This document shows, piece by piece, positions 38,124 to 41,611 of a stretch of 41,611 nt of DNA. The notes under the pieces are model-generated. The model searched no databases. It had not been told where the DNA came from and saw only the letters and a program-made list of their open reading frames with translations. The position numbers and the translations under genes were made by a program. Numbering within the stretch: the first letter of the stretch is position 1; each line of letters opens with the position of its first letter. This DNA comes from Chrysochromulina parva (taxonomy: Eukaryota > Haptophyta > Prymnesiales > Chrysochromulinaceae): the NCBI GenBank assembly GCA_002887195.1, contig PJAB01000111.1, positions 1 through 41,611 of the forward strand, written 5' to 3'.

Positions 38124-39431
38124 ACGGGGCGGCGGCATGGCACCGCCCCCATCCCACCCCCACTGCTGTGCGCCACCGCTGCCGCCGCCCAGGCCACGCC
38201 CGCCGCCCATGGGGCCGTTGGGCGGGAACTGGCCCAGACGCGCAGCCGGGTTGGCCCGGTGGGGCTCGTATGGCGGCATGCCGCCGCCGCCGTAGTCGCC
38301 GTAGTCGCCGTAGCCGTTGGGCGGCTGCCGGTGCTGCGGACCACGAAAGGACGGCATCTGCGGGACCATCTGCTGAGGCAGCATGCCGCCCGGCTGCGAG
38401 GGCGGACCGCCCACCAACCCCGGAGCCACCAACCCCGGAGCCACCGACCCCGGAGCCACCGACCCCGGAGCCTCTCCACCACGCATCCCGGCCGGCTGCC
38501 CGCTGTAGGGCTGATCGCTGTAACCACCCTGGCCGAACTGGCCGAAGGCGCCGGCCGCCTGGTCCCCGTAGCCGCCGTATTGGCTGCCGCCCCCGTAGCC
38601 GGCGCCGTCGTCGCGCCCGTACCCGGGCCGCCCGCCGCTGGCAAACTGCTGCCCGTAGCCGCCGTAGCCACCGGCCGGAGGGTAGCGACCCTGCGGCGGT
38701 GGCCCGAACTGCTGGCGCTGGCGTGGCGGCACCTGGCGCGGCAGCTGGTTGCGCGACGTTTGCGCGTAGTACTGCGACAGGTCGTCGGGGTCGTTGCGTC
38801 TCGCCAACTCCTCGCGCGTCGGCGGCGCGGGCATCGGGTCCTCGGTGACGAGCGGCCACGCCCTTACGTCCTCCGCGTCCCATCCGAGCAGCACCGCGAC
38901 GGCTTTGCCCGACTTGAGGCCGACGAGCGAGTCGGCGGTCGCCTTGGTATCGGCGGCGCCCAGTACATTCTTGACCAGTGCCTGCACCTGTTCGCTTGGA
39001 CCTTCGCCACTGATGAAGAGCAGCACGTCCTGCGTCGCACACAGCTTCATGACGGCTTCGCGCACTCCCTTCCAAAACTTGGGCCCCGCCTTGCCGCCCT
39101 TCACGCGGAAGGCCTTGTTGATCGCCACGGCGAACTGCTCCTCGTTGTCCCAGCCGGCCGACGAGTCGAGCAGCATCGCATGCTTCTCGTTCACCGCCAT
39201 GCTGTGAACGCCGTTCAGCTCCTCAACCACCTCTGCCGGCGTGGCGGTCGAGGGCACGACCACCACCCGGCGTGAGAGCCGTGTGAAGCCCTCGCTGCCA
39301 ACGGGTATCTCCGGCTCTGGCGGCTCCTCAGGTGGCTCCGGGTAGGCGCCCCATGCTGACTGCTGCGGCATCTGAAATCCCCACGATGGTTGCGGCGGTG
39401 GGTAGGCCATCTGCGGCAGAGCCTGCTGCAT
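37230..39431 (-). CDS. polyQ/Gly-rich low-complexity protein with conserved-looking N-terminal domain
   Basis: 733 residues from the ATG at 39431, with no intron. After a Pro-rich start, residues ~45-195 look like a folded domain (VVVVPSTATPAEVVEELNGV, KAGPKFWKGVREAVMKL, then AVAVLLGWDAEDVRAWPL) that I cannot assign. The rest is disordered: Gly/Tyr/Gln-rich (GGYGGYGQQF), five PG(S/L)VA repeats, a 15-residue polyglutamine run (~437-451), and Gly/Ser/Met-rich stretches with spaced AAAxLW motifs (AAAELLW, AAENLW, AAAGLW). Such composition is common in RNA-granule and transcription proteins, and an RNA-related role is only inference. The recurring A-A-x-x-L-W elements may be short binding motifs. 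Confidence 0.65.
38079..38123 (-). repeat. CAG/CTG triplet repeat encoding 15 glutamines
   Basis: Fifteen pure CTG triplets on the plus strand (CAG on the coding strand) within the polyQ/Gly-rich gene. A pure tract of this length is likely to vary in length. Confidence 0.95.
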
Positions 39432-39815
39432 CGGTGGTGGTTGTATGGTTGCGGCAACCTACGGTCCTTGACCTGCGGCTGCGAACAGGACGGCAAGCGG
39501 TCAGGCGCAAAAAAAGTGTCGAGGGCGGCGCCGGCAGCAGCGGCCGCAGCCTTTGTTCACATTGTATTGGCCTTTTTTCATGCGAAGTGTGAACAGAACG
39601 CGCCGAGAGGCGGGCGTGTGTTGAAATCCCTGGAGATAAGATAACGCTTGAGAACTCGACGATTACATCTGTGATGGTGTGTTGTGAATGGACGATCGCC
39701 TCAATTGTATTGTATTGTCTTCACAGCTGTGCTGCTTACGTGTTGTGTGTATTAACATGAAAGGACGATCGATCATTCTCTCAGTCTCTGCGGGGTGCCA
39801 GAGCACCTCTCAGGG
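39432..39815. other. divergent intergenic region
   Basis: It lies between the ATGs of the polyQ gene (minus) and the DUF6940-like gene (plus) and probably holds the promoters of both. No other feature is recognised. Confidence 0.5.
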
Positions 39816-40909
39816 ATGCCCCGCAACCACGACCTGCGCGACCAGCGCATCGGGCTCACGGAGGAGAACCTCTCGGGCGGCGAGCAGGACACATCCGAAG
39901 GGATACCCGTAACCCCCAAGGGTAAGCCGGCGAACGGCGGCCTGCGCGACAACACGAAGAGTGCCTTCTTGATCGCCATCCTGATTGTGGCCTTCGGTGT
40001 ACTCGCTATTGCAGCGATCGCCATCACGGCCGCCGCTTTCAGCAACGCGCCCCCCGGGTCGCCGCCGCACGCCGCGACCACCGCTGGCGCGAACGACACT
40101 GCCGACGACGTGGAAGTCATTTCGCGGGCACTCGGAGACCACACGGACTGGCTCATCTGGCAAATCAACAACGACGGCGGCGGCGTGTGGCGCGCACGTG
40201 CGGAGGAGACGCTCTCCAGCAAGCCGCTGAGCATGGCAGACGGCGTGATCGCGCTGCGCGAGGGCCGTCTCGGCGGGCCGCTCACCGCCGCCCTCCGTCG
40301 CTCGCCCCACGCGCGGAGCGGCTCCGCCTTCTTTTGGGAGCTGCCGCCCTTCACCCGCGACACCGCGGCGCAGGTCCCTTTCGAGATGGTGACCATCGCT
40401 GCCCCCGGCCTCGTGGGCACGGCCGCCGACCCGACGCCATTTGCACGCCACCTAGCCTCGTGTGCCGGCCTCGCCACCGCCACCTTTGCCAACCTCGGAG
40501 GCGATGCCCAGCTTGTCGCACCGTGCGCCTCTGACGGCGTTCCCATGGACACGTATGCGTCGATCGCGCCCTTTGTGCGCGGAGCACCAACCTCCCAGCT
40601 CGAGCAGTTCTGGGTAGCGGTGGGCCATGCGCTCGATACGACGCTGAACGCGCGAGGCGAGAGGTGCGCGAGGCTCCCTCTCGCATCGACCCGCCCTAGC
40701 GCACCACGCTACAGCCCCACCCGCATACCCATGGTCGCTCTCACGCCCTTGTTTGCGTGTGCCCTCTTGGCCGCCGCAGTCCGACCTGGGTCAATACGGA
40801 GGGCTCGGGCGTCGACTGGCTGCACGTGCGCCTCGACAGCACGCCCAAGTATTACCACTACGCTCCCTTTCGACGATTTCGGCCGGATCTGTATGCGAAG
40901 CATGTGTGA
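39816..40909 (+). CDS. membrane-anchored DUF6940-like protein, 2 exons
   Basis: Exons 39816-40663 and 40780-40909 give 325 residues. The 116-bp intron starts GTGCGC and ends CAG; joining reads ARGE-S-PTWVNTEG. The first ATG in the frame is 39816. A single membrane helix at ~49-75 (SAFLIAILIVAFGVLAIAAI) follows a short hydrophilic N-terminus. The large C-terminal domain contains LPPFTRDTAAQVPFEMV, ATFANLGGDAQLVAPC, and, in the second exon, WVNTEGSGVDWLHVRLDSTP followed by KYYHYAPFRRF. I recall these as marks of the DUF6940 family, common in algae and of unknown function. The second exon holds the best conserved segment, which supports the splice model. Domain side of the membrane is not certain. 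Confidence 0.72.
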
Positions 40910-41582
40910 GTCGCCATGTAGAGCCATCCACATTCCCCCAATATGTGAATGTAGGGGCATTTCCATGTTTGGAACGACGATGCGTCCGCCTGATGAGTTT
41001 GATGTCGGCCGACTGTGCGGTGGCGATCGAACGCTGCGGTGACCGGTGTCCGTTGCGTTGCTTCGTTGGTTTTACGGATATCGGTCGGTATGAGACGTGC
41101 TGGTTTTTCGCATTTCGCGGAGGCGGGCGCGCGACCCCTAGGCGGAGAGGGGCGGGCGCGCTATTTGCTGCGGGGTGAGCAGCTCGCGGTGAGAGACCGG
41201 GGACAGAAATGAGAAATCAGCCCGCATGCGAGATTTTTAATTCGATGACCGCGGACGGACCCGGAGCCGGACGATTCGCGCGTTTCTTACGGCGTATGAG
41301 AAATTTTTAATGTTATGCTTACTGGTCATGCTCTGCGTTTAAGTCATGGTGTTGACATCCGTGATCCGCGATATTAAGATTAACATTCCTCGGGCTGTGA
41401 AGGGAACCTGAACGCGTAACCGTCTCTTCGAATCCCCCCGTAACTCTATGCGTGGCATTGGTTGCCGAGAACACTGCTCAGAGCGGACCATCGCACCGCA
41501 CCGCAGAGAGCGTTACGAGATTCGAGTAGGGTCGCTTGTACACGATGTAACAGCCAGCCGTGACCGACCACACTGTCCTACG
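40910..41582. other. 3' intergenic region
   Basis: No gene is recognised. Two A/T-rich GAGA(A)TTTTTAAT segments lie near 41230 and 41301, possibly 3'-end signals. A TTCGAATCC at 41427 resembles a tRNA T-loop but has no matching stem. Confidence 0.4.
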
Positions 41583-41611
41583 TCAGTCATCCTCGTCATC
41601 CTCGCTGTCCT
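41583..41611 (-). CDS. 3' end of a minus-strand gene (acidic C-terminus), partial
   Basis: Read on the minus strand, the last bases encode DSEDDEDD followed by TGA at 41585-41583. An acidic tail ending at a stop is a common protein C-terminus. The window is too short to say more, and chance is possible. Confidence 0.25.

Noticed and set aside
37806..39275. 489-codon plus-strand ORF with a polyleucine run
   Set aside because: It is antisense to the polyQ/Gly-rich gene. The leucines are CTG read on the opposite strand.
41427..41435. TTCGAATCC resembling a tRNA T-loop
   Set aside because: The flanking bases do not pair as a T-stem, and no acceptor or anticodon arm is found.

Overview
The window looks like nuclear DNA of a GC-rich unicellular alga, most likely a haptophyte-type protist. 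Three kinds of evidence point there: short spliceosomal introns, plastid-lumen (twin-arginine) targeting peptides on two proteins, and a mitochondrial propionyl-CoA carboxylase subunit. Secretory and wall-like proline-rich proteins, a DUF6940-type protein and very large intron-free multidomain ORFs agree with this. No rRNA, tRNA, CRISPR array or complete transposon was found. The taxon is an inference from gene content, not from a marker gene.

Layout. At 0-3.6 kb there is a zinc-knuckle/methyltransferase fusion (minus strand), then two plus-strand secreted or membrane proteins. Those two share a nearly identical duplicated leader but have unrelated mature parts. At 3.7-8.5 kb there are a three-exon lumenal glyoxalase-fold protein, a small Myb/SANT protein (minus), an FSH1-type serine hydrolase in head-to-head arrangement with it, and a TauD-like Fe(II)/2-oxoglutarate oxygenase. 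At 8.7-10.9 kb lies an NCA2-like mitochondrial membrane protein (minus). It is head to head with a degraded-looking stretch that carries a GCN5-type acetyltransferase core broken by an in-frame TAA.

At 12.36-16.5 kb lies the most striking gene: a single intron-free ORF that joins a helical N-terminus, a Cid1/TUTase-type nucleotidyltransferase, a DEDDy (EXD1/Mut-7-like) 3'-5' exonuclease and S1-type RNA-binding segments. From 31.0 down to 17.1 kb four genes run in tandem on the minus strand: a proline-rich type II sulfotransferase-like protein, a saposin-like ER protein, PCCB, and a 2957-residue protein. The last has three CbbX/SpoVK-type AAA+ modules together with MIB/HERC2, F5/8C-like, zinc-ribbon and PDZ modules.

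At 31.4-36 kb are a small EF-hand/armadillo protein, a two-exon lumenal methionine sulfoxide reductase A, a VTT/DedA-type membrane protein, and a PH-domain protein divergent from it. At 36-41.6 kb a 1.2-kb gene-poor stretch is followed by a polyQ/Gly-rich protein (minus), a two-exon membrane-anchored DUF6940-like protein, and the very end of a further minus-strand gene.

Five introns could be placed with confidence. All are 85-125 bp, begin GTGCG or GTGA and end CAG. The genes do not form a single pathway. The only unit that looks like a system in itself is the nucleotidyltransferase-exonuclease fusion, which physically couples RNA 3'-tailing to 3'-trimming.
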